Below the pieces are notes generated by a model, which did no database searches, was not told where the DNA came from, and worked only from the letters and a program-made list of their open reading frames with translations. A DNA stretch of 48,653 nt from UBA2108 sp963925495 (GTDB taxonomy: Bacteria > Bacteroidota > Bacteroidia > Flavobacteriales_G > Salibacteraceae): positions 1-48,653 of the forward strand of contig CAWUST010000044.1 in the NCBI GenBank assembly GCA_963925495.1, in the 5' to 3' direction. The position numbers were made by a program, and so were the translations under genes. Positions 14,468-24,100 of this stretch are shown in pieces. How positions within the stretch are numbered: position 1 is the stretch's first letter; each line of letters begins with the position of its first letter.

Positions 14468-17400
14468 CTACCTAACTAATTTCAACGCTTTTTCGCCGTA
14501 TTCGCTTCTGATCAATACAAAATAAATTCCAGTGGCTTGATTTATCAAGTTCAATGGAATAGAATTGGAACCTAATTTTACATCAAATTCTTTTTCCATT
14601 ATTATTTTACCAGAATAATCCAATACCGAAACTACTATATCACTCTCTCCTGGACTATAAAATCTAATTTCAGATGTACCATTTGCCGAAGGATTTGGAA
14701 CTAGTCTAGCAGAGTTTAAAAAGCTATACGTTTCGTTTCCAAGAAATAAATCCTCACCAGTTATAAAAGTAAAATATTCATCATCGTTTATATCCAATAC
14801 AACTGAATAAACTCCATTATTCAACCTCATAGTGATTATTCTTCCACTTGTCGTTCCTTTCAAATCTGTTAAAGAGCCTACTTTAACACCAACTTCTTTT
14901 GCTATTGAACCAAAATCCGAACTGTCTACGTTTAAAGTTATGCTACCTGTATTTCCTTTTTCCGAAACATGCCAAGTTCTGTTATTCAATCGACCATTTC
15001 CTGTGCTTACTGAATCCCATTTAATTGAATCGTTATTGTGTCCCCACAAAAGAAAATCATTATCATCCAATGAACTCGCCGAATTAATTCTAACAATACT
15101 ACCCTTGGCATCTGGGTGATAATCGATTGCAGAAATTCTTCCAATTCCAGCTATATCATAATAAAATGAAGTGTCCCAGTTGTATCTTTTATCACTTTTT
15201 AGATCCACTTTATATTTTGCTGCCAAATAGTTGGCTACTAGAAGCCTTTTAGTTTCTCCAAGATCTTCTTTGTAATAAATCATTTCCGCTAAAAGTCCAT
15301 CTCCATAACGTGTTTTAGTATCCTTTCCCAAACGAATATTAATGGTATCGTTTCCATTTCTATAATGATCTGATGTAAGAAAATCTACGGCTGTTCTATC
15401 ATCTACATAAAAATGGTTTTTCCACATTCTTTCGTTGTAGCTAATGGAATAAATATGAGGTTCTGTTACGGAAGGCATTTCAACAGATGGCGTTCCCAGA
15501 TTCCTTTTACTATTATCAGCTACATAACCTGTACAAGTTTTCGAATCGTTGTTAGGATGAATAAAGAAGCCATTTTTTTCTCTTGCATTTGCTATCCAAG
15601 AAGTACCAGTCCAATTTACTGTGTTTGATTTTGCCAAGGCAAAAACAGTAATATCATTTCCAACAGGTCCAAATTCATTAATCGACAAAAAACGGTTTGG
15701 AGGATTGTATTCAACAGCTGGCCACCCTGATATGCCATTGCTATCTAATCTTAATTTTGGTTGGCTAGAATCTACTCCTTGCTCTCCGTAAAATCCTTTT
15801 CCAGAAATGTCGTACCAATTATTAATTCTCTCGCCATCTATAGTCAACGTATCTCCTTTTTTATCCGTCATTACATTGTCGCCTTTCATCCAAAGCATAA
15901 GTGAAGTAGAATCACCCACACCACCTGGACCAAATGGACCTAATTGAACTGGTTCAGGAATATAGTCTATTCTAAATGTCAAAGAAGAATCTGTTGCTGT
16001 TCCATTTATTGCACTTGTAGCAGCAGCTTTTGGAATATCTACATAAACAAAACCAAAACTGGATGAAGAAATATTTACAATAAATTCTCTACCATTATTT
16101 TTTATAGAGTTTACAACTCCGTTTCTTACTTGAACATCTGAGGTGGTAAAGCCAATAACTGAATCAATATTTACGTGTTTTCTAAATGAAACCGTTATTT
16201 CGAAATCTTTATCAAATGAGTAGCTGCGATTAGCGGATCTAATGTAAGCACTGGAAACTGGAGCTGAAGGAGTTCCTGAACCAATTAAATCACTCTCCCA
16301 TAATCCTCTCCCGTAGGTTGCTACTTTTATTTTGCTGTCAGAATGATTTCCAGGACTATAATAAATATCCATATCACGAGCATGTGCGCTAGCAGAGAGG
16401 CCATTGCTAAAACTTTTCCATATTGTGTCTCCTTTTATCCTACAAAATACTCCTGCATCTCCTCCAGCATATAAGTTTCCTGTAACCGTGTCTATTTCTA
16501 GCACATGGAAAGGAACATCAGGAAGGTTTTGGGATGCATTACTAAATTTAGTCCCTCCATCTTTCGATTCATAAATTCTATTTCCAACAGTTATGTAAAT
16601 CGCTAAGCTATCCAAGGGATCAGTTTCTACATCGGCTAAATAATTTGCCGAAGGAAAGGCCAAACTCAAATTTTTCCATACTGGACTAGAAGCATAAATA
16701 TTATCACAAACTATCAAACTCGACTTGCTTCTGTCGCTAGCCTGCGTGAGCGCATACATTCTATTTGGGTTAGTTTTATGTAGTTTTATCTGAATGTATC
16801 TTCCAACATTAGCTGCAACTCCAGTACCTATACTAGTCCATGTTACTTTTTTTCTATCCTTAATATGTACATTGGTCGATTTCCAAACTGTTTGCCTACC
16901 ACAATACATGGTTTCATTGTCAAAATAATCTAAAATATAAGGGGTTTCCCAAGGACCTTCATCTTTTGGATGCTCAATTACTTGCGGAGAACCGACATGC
17001 TTTAAATACCGTACAATTCCTCCATATTGATATGCCGTATAGAAAATCATGGAATCAGTTGCATCAAACAACGATTGCATTCCATCCGCACCATAAGTTG
17101 ATTTCCAACTGTAGCCATTGTAAAACTTAGATCCACAATCTTGATATCCATTTAATACTTGATCGGTATTAAACGGACTTTGGGCTACAGAATAGATTGC
17201 TGCAACTCCCAAGTTGGTCAGGTCTTCGAAAGTATTTCCACCGTCTTTACTTCTATGAATACCGCCATCATCAAGTACGTATAGTTCTTTTGTAATTGGA
17301 TGAATATCTATGTAATGATTATCGGCATGGGTATGGTTTAAACGCACCCAACTTAATCCTCCATCGTATGTTTTATACAATTGACGATTGCCAGCATACA

Positions 17401-18514
17401 TAATTTTTTCATTGTCTAAATCAATTTTGAAGCAGGCATTGTACCAGCCTTGTTCGTCTCTATCCAATAAAAATTTACCTGCTGAATTAACAGTAGTAAA
17501 AGTATCTCCTTCATTTTCTGTCATCACCATCCTTTTTTCACCAAGACCATAAAGTAAATCTGGATTAGCAGCTGTAACGTCCAATTCGTGACGCATATCT
17601 GGATAAAGTCCTTCTGGAATAAAAAGCATTTTCCAAGTGCTTCCTTTATCTTTAGAAACATAAATAAAACTTGAAATTCCGGGGTATGTCCATTTTGAAG
17701 CATAAACTACTGAAGATTTTCCAGGTTTAAATTCCAAATCCCGAAAATCTCCGTTTGCAATTACCTTTTGCCATGTATTTGCAGAATCTACTGTTTTAAA
17801 AACACCTGCTCTTGTTGTTGCAATTAATATGTTTGAAGAATCTGGATCCATTAATAATTTGGTAACAACCATATCATTCATCCCGATATTTTTTCTAGTC
17901 CAAGTTTTACCAGCATCAGTACTTTTATAAACTCCAGTTCCAGCCGTTCCACGAGTATCGGCATCTCCAGTACCAATATAAATTGTATTTGGATTTTCTT
18001 TGTCAATTGCTATAGCAGAAACACCAAAAGTCATTACGTCATCATTTGGCGTTGCCCATGTTTTTCCGTTATCATTTGAAATCCATAGTCCACCTGAAGG
18101 GCTGCCGACGTAAAGTGTATTTACATCCGTTGGATGAAACGCAATTACAGTTAACCTACCAACTCCCCTACTATAATTGTGTTCTTCAAAAGGTCCAATT
18201 TCAACAAAGTTTCCGTTAGCGGATCGAGCAGATTGTAATTTATGATAAGAAATCGCTTTTTCCCAAACCTCATTATAAGATCCGATACTTCCGTCTTTTT
18301 TCACATAAGATTCAACAGATGTTCTCCATCTTTCAAATTGTTTGTGGCCCGTACCTTTAGTTTTTTCTTTTCCAATCCAATAGGCATTGTAAGCTCTGCA
18401 TAGTTCAAAGTAATTTACATTTGGATCTGCCATCATTTCTCGCCAATCTTTGGTTTGAGCTGATATATTAGTCACTATAAATACAGTTATTATAAGGGAT
18501 AGTAATCTATTCAT
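14468..18514 (-). CDS. T9SS type A-sorted beta-propeller protein with LamG-like domain
   Basis: A signal peptide (LLSLIITVFIVTNISAQ) starts this 1348-residue protein. Residues about 110-755 form a sortilin/BNR-type propeller with Asp-box-like repeats (SNDNGKTW, STDAGKTW, SKDKGSTW, TYDGGLSW, SKDGGNTF). An Ig-like section follows (about 760-865), then a LamG/concanavalin-like domain (about 875-1100; LMLWMKGDNV, YDISGKG, PAVEYN). Next is a domain with WGHNND and WHVSEKGNTG, then a C-terminal sorting domain (about 1275-1348) with LVPNPS, VSVLDYSGK and GIYFVLI. Such proteins are exported by the T9SS and attached to the surface or released. A role in binding or degrading polymers is inferred. The gene is monocistronic. 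Confidence 0.92.
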   Translation of the reverse strand: MNRLLSLIITVFIVTNISAQTKDWREMMADPNVNYFELCRAYNAYWIGKEKTKGTGHKQFERWRTSVESYVKKDGSIGSYNEVWEKAISYHKLQSARSANGNFVEIGPFEEHNYSRGVGRLTVIAFHPTDVNTLYVGSPSGGLWISNDNGKTWATPNDDVMTFGVSAIAIDKENPNTIYIGTGDADTRGTAGTGVYKSTDAGKTWTRKNIGMNDMVVTKLLMDPDSSNILIATTRAGVFKTVDSANTWQKVIANGDFRDLEFKPGKSSVVYASKWTYPGISSFIYVSKDKGSTWKMLFIPEGLYPDMRHELDVTAANPDLLYGLGEKRMVMTENEGDTFTTVNSAGKFLLDRDEQGWYNACFKIDLDNEKIMYAGNRQLYKTYDGGLSWVRLNHTHADNHYIDIHPITKELYVLDDGGIHRSKDGGNTFEDLTNLGVAAIYSVAQSPFNTDQVLNGYQDCGSKFYNGYSWKSTYGADGMQSLFDATDSMIFYTAYQYGGIVRYLKHVGSPQVIEHPKDEGPWETPYILDYFDNETMYCGRQTVWKSTNVHIKDRKKVTWTSIGTGVAANVGRYIQIKLHKTNPNRMYALTQASDRSKSSLIVCDNIYASSPVWKNLSLAFPSANYLADVETDPLDSLAIYITVGNRIYESKDGGTKFSNASQNLPDVPFHVLEIDTVTGNLYAGGDAGVFCRIKGDTIWKSFSNGLSASAHARDMDIYYSPGNHSDSKIKVATYGRGLWESDLIGSGTPSAPVSSAYIRSANRSYSFDKDFEITVSFRKHVNIDSVIGFTTSDVQVRNGVVNSIKNNGREFIVNISSSSFGFVYVDIPKAAATSAINGTATDSSLTFRIDYIPEPVQLGPFGPGGVGDSTSLMLWMKGDNVMTDKKGDTLTIDGERINNWYDISGKGFYGEQGVDSSQPKLRLDSNGISGWPAVEYNPPNRFLSINEFGPVGNDITVFALAKSNTVNWTGTSWIANAREKNGFFIHPNNDSKTCTGYVADNSKRNLGTPSVEMPSVTEPHIYSISYNERMWKNHFYVDDRTAVDFLTSDHYRNGNDTINIRLGKDTKTRYGDGLLAEMIYYKEDLGETKRLLVANYLAAKYKVDLKSDKRYNWDTSFYYDIAGIGRISAIDYHPDAKGSIVRINSASSLDDNDFLLWGHNNDSIKWDSVSTGNGRLNNRTWHVSEKGNTGSITLNVDSSDFGSIAKEVGVKVGSLTDLKGTTSGRIITMRLNNGVYSVVLDINDDEYFTFITGEDLFLGNETYSFLNSARLVPNPSANGTSEIRFYSPGESDIVVSVLDYSGKIIMEKEFDVKLGSNSIPLNLINQATGIYFVLIRSEYGEKALKLVR

Positions 18515-18533
18515 ATTTTTATTTTGTTGGCCT

Positions 18534-18541
18534 CAAATGTA
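18534..18541 (-). promoter_or_regulatory. -7 box for the large T9SS protein
   Basis: TACATTTG on the minus strand fits TAnnTTTG and ends 19 bases before the ATG at 18514. No good -33 TTG is at the usual distance. Confidence 0.55.
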
Positions 18542-18662
18542 GTGATTTAAAACTCCATTTTTTTAATGAAAAAACTTCAAGTGAGCACGATTAAAACCTG
18601 TTTTACATTTTTAGTTCTAACGAATAAACTTTCTATATTTACAAAAAAAATCAATACTATTT

Positions 18663-19138
18663 ATGGCGTTGAAAAGCCCATTATTCAAAACAACTTATAC
18701 CACGAAAAAAATATTATTATCACTTTGTTTCACTCTATTAATGGGATTTGCAGGGAAAGCTCAAACAGCTACTTCGGCTAGTTTGCTTACAACAAATCCA
18801 AAACAATGTGAAACTATAAAATACCTCGTTAATTGGAATCTATCTTGTGCTAATTATTCTTATGTCAACTTAGCTTACATCATTACTGGATTAGTTCTGA
18901 CAATTCATATTAATTATACAGGCGGAATGATTTGTCAAGGAATAATAGGTACTAAATCGGATACGGCTAAATGGTGGGCGTTCCAGTCGGGACATATACT
19001 GTTGAGGTAGATGGCAATGTTTCGTCAACAGCATATCCAAAAATAACACTGACGGGTTCCTTAGTAGTCAAATCTTGCTGTCCTGTTGTTACCCATATAA
19101 TTGGGGATACCACTTCTTATTGCATCGGCTTGAACTAA
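18663..19138 (+). pseudogene. frameshifted small secreted protein
   Basis: An ATG at 18663 gives a good signal peptide (KKILLSLCFTLLMGFAGKAQ) and a Cys-containing mature part. The frame then turns into non-protein-like residues near 18970 and stops at 19010. From 18974 the next frame carries on smoothly (VGVPVGTYTVEVDGN, then TGSLVVKSCCPVV) to TAA 19136-19138. One base gained or lost around 18965-18980 would join the two into about 158 residues. The family is not recognised. It could be a recent pseudogene or a sequencing error. It precedes truA with a separate promoter box between them. Confidence 0.65.
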
Positions 19139-19205
19139 ACTATTATAGCTTTTTTATTTTTAACCTTTTACTTAAATCATACCCTTTAAAGCGCTGCATG
19201 ATGTT

Positions 19206-19213
19206 TAAGTTTG
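19206..19213 (+). promoter_or_regulatory. -7 box for truA
   Basis: TAAGTTTG fits TAnnTTTG and is followed by C, as often seen. It ends 16 bases before the truA ATG at 19230. Confidence 0.5.
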
Positions 19214-19229
19214 CAGCCATTAAAAGACA

Positions 19230-19979
19230 ATGCAAAGATATTTCATTCAGCTTTCCTATAAGGGCACAGTTTATTGTGGTTGGCAAAAACAGCCAAACGG
19301 TATCACAGTTCAAGAAGAAGTGGAAAAATCCTTAGCACTTGTTATAGGAGAAAAAACCGATGTAATGGGTTGTGGAAGAACAGATTCCGGAGTTCATTCC
19401 AATGATTTTTACCTCCATTTTGATGTAGAAAAAAAAATGGACCCAAACACTTTAGTGTACAGGCTTAACAGTATTCTCCCTAATTCAATAGCCATCAAAA
19501 AAGTGTTTAAAGTTCATGAAAATGCACATGCTCGTTTTGATGCCAGTTCTAGAACCTACCGATATTATATCAACCATCTAAAAAAACCTTTTGAAACCGA
19601 CACAAGTTGGTATTTATACAACACAAAATTGGATGTGGGTAAAATGAACCAAGCCGCAGAATTGCTTTTAAAAGTTAATGACTTTTCTGCTTTCGAAAAG
19701 GTTGGAAGTGATAATAGTACCAGTATTTGTAAGGTAACATTTGCCGAGTGGTTTAAAAATCAAGATGAGATGTATTTTGAAATAAGAGCAGACCGTTTTT
19801 TACGAAATATGGTTCGGGCTATCGTAGGCACCTTAATTGAAATTGGAAAAGGAAAAATTGATATAAACGAATTTAAAACTATAATAGAAAGTAAGGATAG
19901 AAGTAATTCAGGCGCTTCAGTACCTGCCAAGGGCCTATTTTTGTGGGAAGTAACTTATCCTCTATCGATTAGAAAATGA
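19230..19979 (+). CDS. truA: tRNA pseudouridine(38-40) synthase TruA
   Basis: This has all the TruA marks: start RYFIQLSYKGTVYCGWQKQP, the catalytic loop GRTDSGVHS with Asp52, RTYRYYI near residue 112, and RFLRNMVRAIVGTLIEIG in the C-terminal half. The 249 residues match the family length. TruA converts uridines 38-40 of the tRNA anticodon arm to pseudouridine. ATG 19230 directly precedes the first conserved strand. The stop overlaps the start of the next gene by 4 bases (ATGA), so the ABC exporter is likely translated from the same message. Confidence 0.97.
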   Translation: MQRYFIQLSYKGTVYCGWQKQPNGITVQEEVEKSLALVIGEKTDVMGCGRTDSGVHSNDFYLHFDVEKKMDPNTLVYRLNSILPNSIAIKKVFKVHENAHARFDASSRTYRYYINHLKKPFETDTSWYLYNTKLDVGKMNQAAELLLKVNDFSAFEKVGSDNSTSICKVTFAEWFKNQDEMYFEIRADRFLRNMVRAIVGTLIEIGKGKIDINEFKTIIESKDRSNSGASVPAKGLFLWEVTYPLSIRK

Positions 19980-21721
19980 GCAAAGGAAAAGTATTCGATC
20001 CAGTTTTACTCACCCGTATTATTCGGTATGTAAAACCCTATAAAAAAACGTTTGCATTCACGGGTTTTTTAACCCTTCTATTGGGTTTACTTGGCCCAGT
20101 TCGACCGATAATAATTCAATACACTCTTGACAATGCTATTCTAAATCCAAATACAGATTTATTATTAAAACTTACCATTTTAATGGTATTGGTTTTAGTT
20201 ATAGAGACTTTTATTCAGTTTTTTCAAACCTACTATGCCAATTGGGTTGGACAAACCGTAATAAAAGACATGAGAATGGAGGTGTATGGAAAAATATCTG
20301 CTTTCAAACTGAAGTATTTCGACACCAATGCCATTGGAACATTAGTTACCAGAGCCGTTTCGGATATTGAAACTATAGCTGATGTTTTTTCTAATGGGGT
20401 CTTAATTATTATTGGTGACCTTCTTAAACTTATCATAATAATTGTAGTAATGTTTGTTACGGATTGGCGATTGGCTTTAATCAGTATGTCCACAATACCC
20501 GTTTTAATTTTCGCAACCAAACTTTTTAATTCAAATATCAAAAAGTCCTTTCAGGCAGTTAGAACCAATGTTTCAAAACTCAATGCTTTTGTTCAGGAGC
20601 ATATTACGGGGATGAACATTGTACAGATTTTTAATAGAGAATCTGCAGAATATGATAAGTTTAAAAACATAAATAAAGAGCATAGAAACGCACATATAAA
20701 TACAGTATGGGCAAATGCCATTTTTTTTCCAACTGTAGAATTATTAAGTGCGGTGGCTTTGGCTTTAGTGGTTTGGTTTGGATCCCAAGGGCTGCTTGCT
20801 AAAGAAGTTTCTTTTGGGAATTTAGTTGCTTTTATCCTGTACATTCATATGCTTTTTCGGCCAATAAGGCAACTTGCTGATCGTTTTAACACCTTGCAAA
20901 TGGGAATGGTAAGTTCTGACCGAGTTTTTAAAATATTGGACACGGACTCCAAAATTGAAAACAACGGCACCATTACCGGCAGGGATTTGAAAGGAGAAAT
21001 TGAATTTAGAAATTTATGGTTTTCATACAATACCGACAACTGGATTTTAAAAGATCTAAATTTTAAAGTTAAACAAGGTGAAACAATTGCATTTGTTGGA
21101 CCCACTGGCGCAGGAAAATCTTCCATTATTAACTTAATAAACCGAATGTATGAATTCCAAAAAGGAGATATTCTCATGGATGGAATTTCTATTAAAAAAT
21201 ACGAACAGAATTTTATTCGTAGAAGAATTGGAGTCGTACTCCAAGACGTTTTTCTTTTTTCTGATACTATTTTCAATAACATTACTTTGAACAATCCTAA
21301 CGTAGATTTAGAGGAAGTACAAGCTGCAGCAAAAGAAGTGGGAGCGCATGATTTTATCATGAAATTGCCTGATAATTATCATTTTAATGTTGGAGAACGT
21401 GGTGGAGTTTTATCCGTAGGTCAAAGGCAATTACTGGCTTTTATTAGAGCGTATTTGTACGATCCTGATGTTCTTATTTTGGATGAAGCTACATCAAGCA
21501 TAGACTCGGAAAGTGAATCTCTAATTCAAAAAGCAACGGAGAAATTGACTAAAGATAGAACATCAATAATTATTGCTCACCGATTGGCTACCATTCAAAA
21601 AGCATATAGAATATATGTAATGAAAAAGGGTGAAATTATTGAAAATGGCAATCACCAGAAATTGCTGGCATTAAATGGAGCCTACAAAAAGCTTTACGAC
21701 ATTCAATTTGTAGAGGATTAA
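19976..21721 (+). CDS. MsbA-like ABC exporter, fused permease and ATPase
   Basis: Residues 1-310 are an ABC exporter membrane domain with six predicted helices. The ATPase domain follows, with Walker A GPTGAGKSS (Lys381), a Q-loop in GVVLQDVF, a degenerate signature LSVGQRQ (usually LSGGQ), Walker B VLILDEATSSID and switch His in AHRLAT. It is a half-transporter that would work as a homodimer or with an unseen partner; this type exports lipids, peptides or drugs. The coupling to truA is probably convenience rather than function. A decayed ORF continues in frame right after its stop, but the exporter itself looks complete at 581 residues. Confidence 0.93.
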   Translation: MSKGKVFDPVLLTRIIRYVKPYKKTFAFTGFLTLLLGLLGPVRPIIIQYTLDNAILNPNTDLLLKLTILMVLVLVIETFIQFFQTYYANWVGQTVIKDMRMEVYGKISAFKLKYFDTNAIGTLVTRAVSDIETIADVFSNGVLIIIGDLLKLIIIIVVMFVTDWRLALISMSTIPVLIFATKLFNSNIKKSFQAVRTNVSKLNAFVQEHITGMNIVQIFNRESAEYDKFKNINKEHRNAHINTVWANAIFFPTVELLSAVALALVVWFGSQGLLAKEVSFGNLVAFILYIHMLFRPIRQLADRFNTLQMGMVSSDRVFKILDTDSKIENNGTITGRDLKGEIEFRNLWFSYNTDNWILKDLNFKVKQGETIAFVGPTGAGKSSIINLINRMYEFQKGDILMDGISIKKYEQNFIRRRIGVVLQDVFLFSDTIFNNITLNNPNVDLEEVQAAAKEVGAHDFIMKLPDNYHFNVGERGGVLSVGQRQLLAFIRAYLYDPDVLILDEATSSIDSESESLIQKATEKLTKDRTSIIIAHRLATIQKAYRIYVMKKGEIIENGNHQKLLALNGAYKKLYDIQFVED

Positions 21722-22059
21722 TTAGCTCTAAAACTAGGTGTAACATCCAAAAAAGCGATTATTTCTGGAATACCGAAATTAATAGAATCAAGATCAGATT
21801 TTAATGGATTTATTATGGTTCCAATTCAGGCGGGAAAAGTAATGACACTTATGATGGCACCTATAATAGACCAATACGATATTTATGAATACGTGGTGAG
21901 GAAAGTGATACTGATTTCCTTATTGCTCATGTAAAAGGCAACAATAAACTGCCATTAAAGAAATTAAAATGTGGAGGTATTTTAAAAGAACTCAACCAGA
22001 ACAAAGAAGAAGACAAAAAACCGAAACTATTTTTAGAATGTACTTATTATTTGGATTGA
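21722..22059 (+). pseudogene. decayed ORF downstream of the ABC exporter
   Basis: Directly after the exporter stop the same frame reads LALKLGVTSKKAIISGIPKL, then FNGFIMVPIQAGKVMTLMMA and IDQYDIYEYVV. It then loses sense near 21890. The +1 frame continues (RGEESDTDFLIAHVKGNN, then LKKLKCGGILKEL) to TGA 22057-22059. There is no start codon at the 5' end. The two pieces look like one protein of about 112 visible residues broken by a frameshift and cut at its N-terminus. The family is not recognised. This fills the 371-base gap between the exporter and the sugar genes. Confidence 0.5.
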
Positions 22060-22092
22060 TATTTACTACCAGACCAAATCCAAAATAGCTTT

Positions 22093-23112
22093 CTAATCCC
22101 TAACTATCTTATACATTCTCTCAATCATCTCTACTACTTTCATCCCTTCTAAGGCATTGGTAGCAATTTCTGATTTACCGGTAATGACATCTACAACGTT
22201 TTGAATTACATAGTGGTGATTTGCAGCACTACCTTTGTATTCACCATAATCGTTTGGTGGATTTGATGGTGCCAATTGAGGCATTTCATAATCTTGAACA
22301 TGGCAATAATCAACCTTATCCATGTATTGCCCAGCAACTTTTACACTTCCTTTTTCTCCAATAACCGTAATACTACTTTCTAAATTTTGACCCCAGACCG
22401 AAGTAGAAAAATTCATTGAACCCATTCCTCCATTTACAAAATCAAAATTTACCACTCCGGTATCTTCAAACTCAGTATTTGGGTGACTAAAATTAGTACT
22501 ACGTCCAGAGATATTATCTACATCTCCAAACAACCAATACATAATGTCAATGAAGTGGCTAAATTGGGTAAACAAAGTTCCTCCGTCCATATCCAAAGAT
22601 CCTTTCCAGCCACCGGGTTTGTAATATCTGCTATCCCTGTTCCAATAGCAATTAAGTTGAACCATGTAAATCTCGCCTAATTTCTCTTCTTCCATAAGCG
22701 ATTTTAACCACTCAGAAGTTGGACTATAACGGTTTTGTTTTACTAAAAATACTTTTTTTGAATATTGTAAAGCTTTATGAATAACCTCTTCGCATTTAGC
22801 TTTATGCAAACCCATTGGCTTTTCAATAACTACATGACTGCGAGCAGAAAGGGCTTCAATTGCTTGGTCGCTATGCAATCCATTTGGTGTACAAACATTT
22901 ACAACGTCCATTTCCACACCCGATTGGTATAATTCTTCAGTTGTAGCAAATACAGGACAACCGTAAGTTGAGTCGGCATCGGCTCTTCTGTCGTCCATAG
23001 GTTCAACAACGGCAACTACTTCACCCAGTTCATTTCCAGTTACCATAGCGGCATGTCTTTTACCTATATGTCCATAACCAACTATTGCAAATTTTACTTT
23101 TTTTTGAGCCAT
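22093..23112 (-). CDS. Gfo/Idh/MocA oxidoreductase, WlbA-like
   Basis: An NAD-binding Rossmann start (KFAIVGYGHIGKRHAAMV) and the EKPMGLH motif, with the catalytic-type Lys, identify the Gfo/Idh/MocA family. The stretch KQNRYSPTSEWLK and the later NCYWNRDSRYY, GGWKG, DGGTLFTQFSHFIDIMYWL match the WlbA branch. WlbA oxidises the 3-OH of UDP-GlcNAc-uronate (or an isomer) before transamination. I start at ATG 23112, 4 bases past the stop of the upstream epimerase; the longer frame to 23166 has no ATG and overlaps that gene. It is the last gene of the zapA-6S-rny-epimerase unit. The exact sugar is inferred. Confidence 0.85.
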   Translation of the reverse strand: MAQKKVKFAIVGYGHIGKRHAAMVTGNELGEVVAVVEPMDDRRADADSTYGCPVFATTEELYQSGVEMDVVNVCTPNGLHSDQAIEALSARSHVVIEKPMGLHKAKCEEVIHKALQYSKKVFLVKQNRYSPTSEWLKSLMEEEKLGEIYMVQLNCYWNRDSRYYKPGGWKGSLDMDGGTLFTQFSHFIDIMYWLFGDVDNISGRSTNFSHPNTEFEDTGVVNFDFVNGGMGSMNFSTSVWGQNLESSITVIGEKGSVKVAGQYMDKVDYCHVQDYEMPQLAPSNPPNDYGEYKGSAANHHYVIQNVVDVITGKSEIATNALEGMKVVEMIERMYKIVRD

Positions 23113-23116
23113 ATTA

Positions 23117-24100
23117 TTATGCTTTAAAATAATTCCAATACCATTCAATCGCCTTTTCAAGGCCAAGTTCTAAACTAAATTGTGGGTCGTAATTGAGTTT
23201 TTGTTTTGCTTTATCAATGGACGCAAAAGAGTGTTTAACATCTCCCTTTCTATCTGGACCAAACTTTGGATTAACCTTGGCAATTGCAGGATCATAAGCC
23301 ACTAACAAATCTTTTACTTTTTCAATTAAATCGTTCAATGTAATTGTCGCTCCAAATGCCACGTTATAAACTTGATTTAGAGCTTCTTTATTTTCAATTG
23401 TTCCAGCGAGACTATTTGCTTGCACCACATTATCTATATAAGTAAAATCTCGTGTTTGACTCCCATCTCCATTAATAACTGGAGAATTGTAATCAATAAA
23501 TGCTTTAATAAATTTTGGAATTGCTGCTGCATAAGCGCCGTTTGGATCTTGATTTCTTCCAAAAACGTTGAAATATCGTAGACCCACGGTTTCAATTCCA
23601 TGTAATTTTGAGAATACATCAGCGTATAACTCATTTACGTATTTCGTTACAGCATAAGGACTTAGAGGTCTCCCTATTTCATCCTCCACCTTTGGTAAAC
23701 CAGGATGATCGCCATAAGTAGATGAACTTGCAGCATAAACAAATCGGCAAACATTAGCTTTTACAGCTTCATTTATTACCGTTAAAAACCCTTCAATATT
23801 CACCGAATTAGTGAGCAATGGATTGTTAATACTCCGAGGAACAGAACCAAGTGCAGCTTGATGTAAAACAACATCCACGCCATACATGACTTCTCTCACT
23901 GTATTTGTATCGCGAATATCCCCTTCAACAAAACGAAAGTTAGAATGGTGAATTACCTCTTCCAAATTATCCATTTTACCCGTCATCAAATTATCTATAC
24001 AAATAACCTCGTTATCTTGAATTAAATCCAAGCAAAGGTTAGAGCCAATAAAGCCAGCGCCACCCGTAATTAAAACACACTTGTTTTTAATTTTTGCCAT
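23117..24100 (-). CDS. wbpP: UDP-N-acetylglucosamine(-uronate) 4-epimerase, WbpP/TviC type
   Basis: This is an extended SDR with NAD motif GGAGFIGSN, HQAALGSVPRSI, active-site SSSTYGDHPGLPK and the YAVTK Tyr/Lys pair. GLRYFNVFGRNQDPNGAYAA, an N-acetyl-sugar specificity block, is also present. This matches WbpP/TviC C4-epimerases that convert UDP-GlcNAc or its uronate to the galacto form for O-antigen or capsule. The ATG overlaps the rny stop by one base, so translation is likely coupled. With the WlbA-like gene it makes nucleotide-sugar precursors for surface glycans. No glycosyltransferase is adjacent here; one lies near 47 kb. Confidence 0.92.
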   Translation of the reverse strand: MAKIKNKCVLITGGAGFIGSNLCLDLIQDNEVICIDNLMTGKMDNLEEVIHHSNFRFVEGDIRDTNTVREVMYGVDVVLHQAALGSVPRSINNPLLTNSVNIEGFLTVINEAVKANVCRFVYAASSSTYGDHPGLPKVEDEIGRPLSPYAVTKYVNELYADVFSKLHGIETVGLRYFNVFGRNQDPNGAYAAAIPKFIKAFIDYNSPVINGDGSQTRDFTYIDNVVQANSLAGTIENKEALNQVYNVAFGATITLNDLIEKVKDLLVAYDPAIAKVNPKFGPDRKGDVKHSFASIDKAKQKLNYDPQFSLELGLEKAIEWYWNYFKA

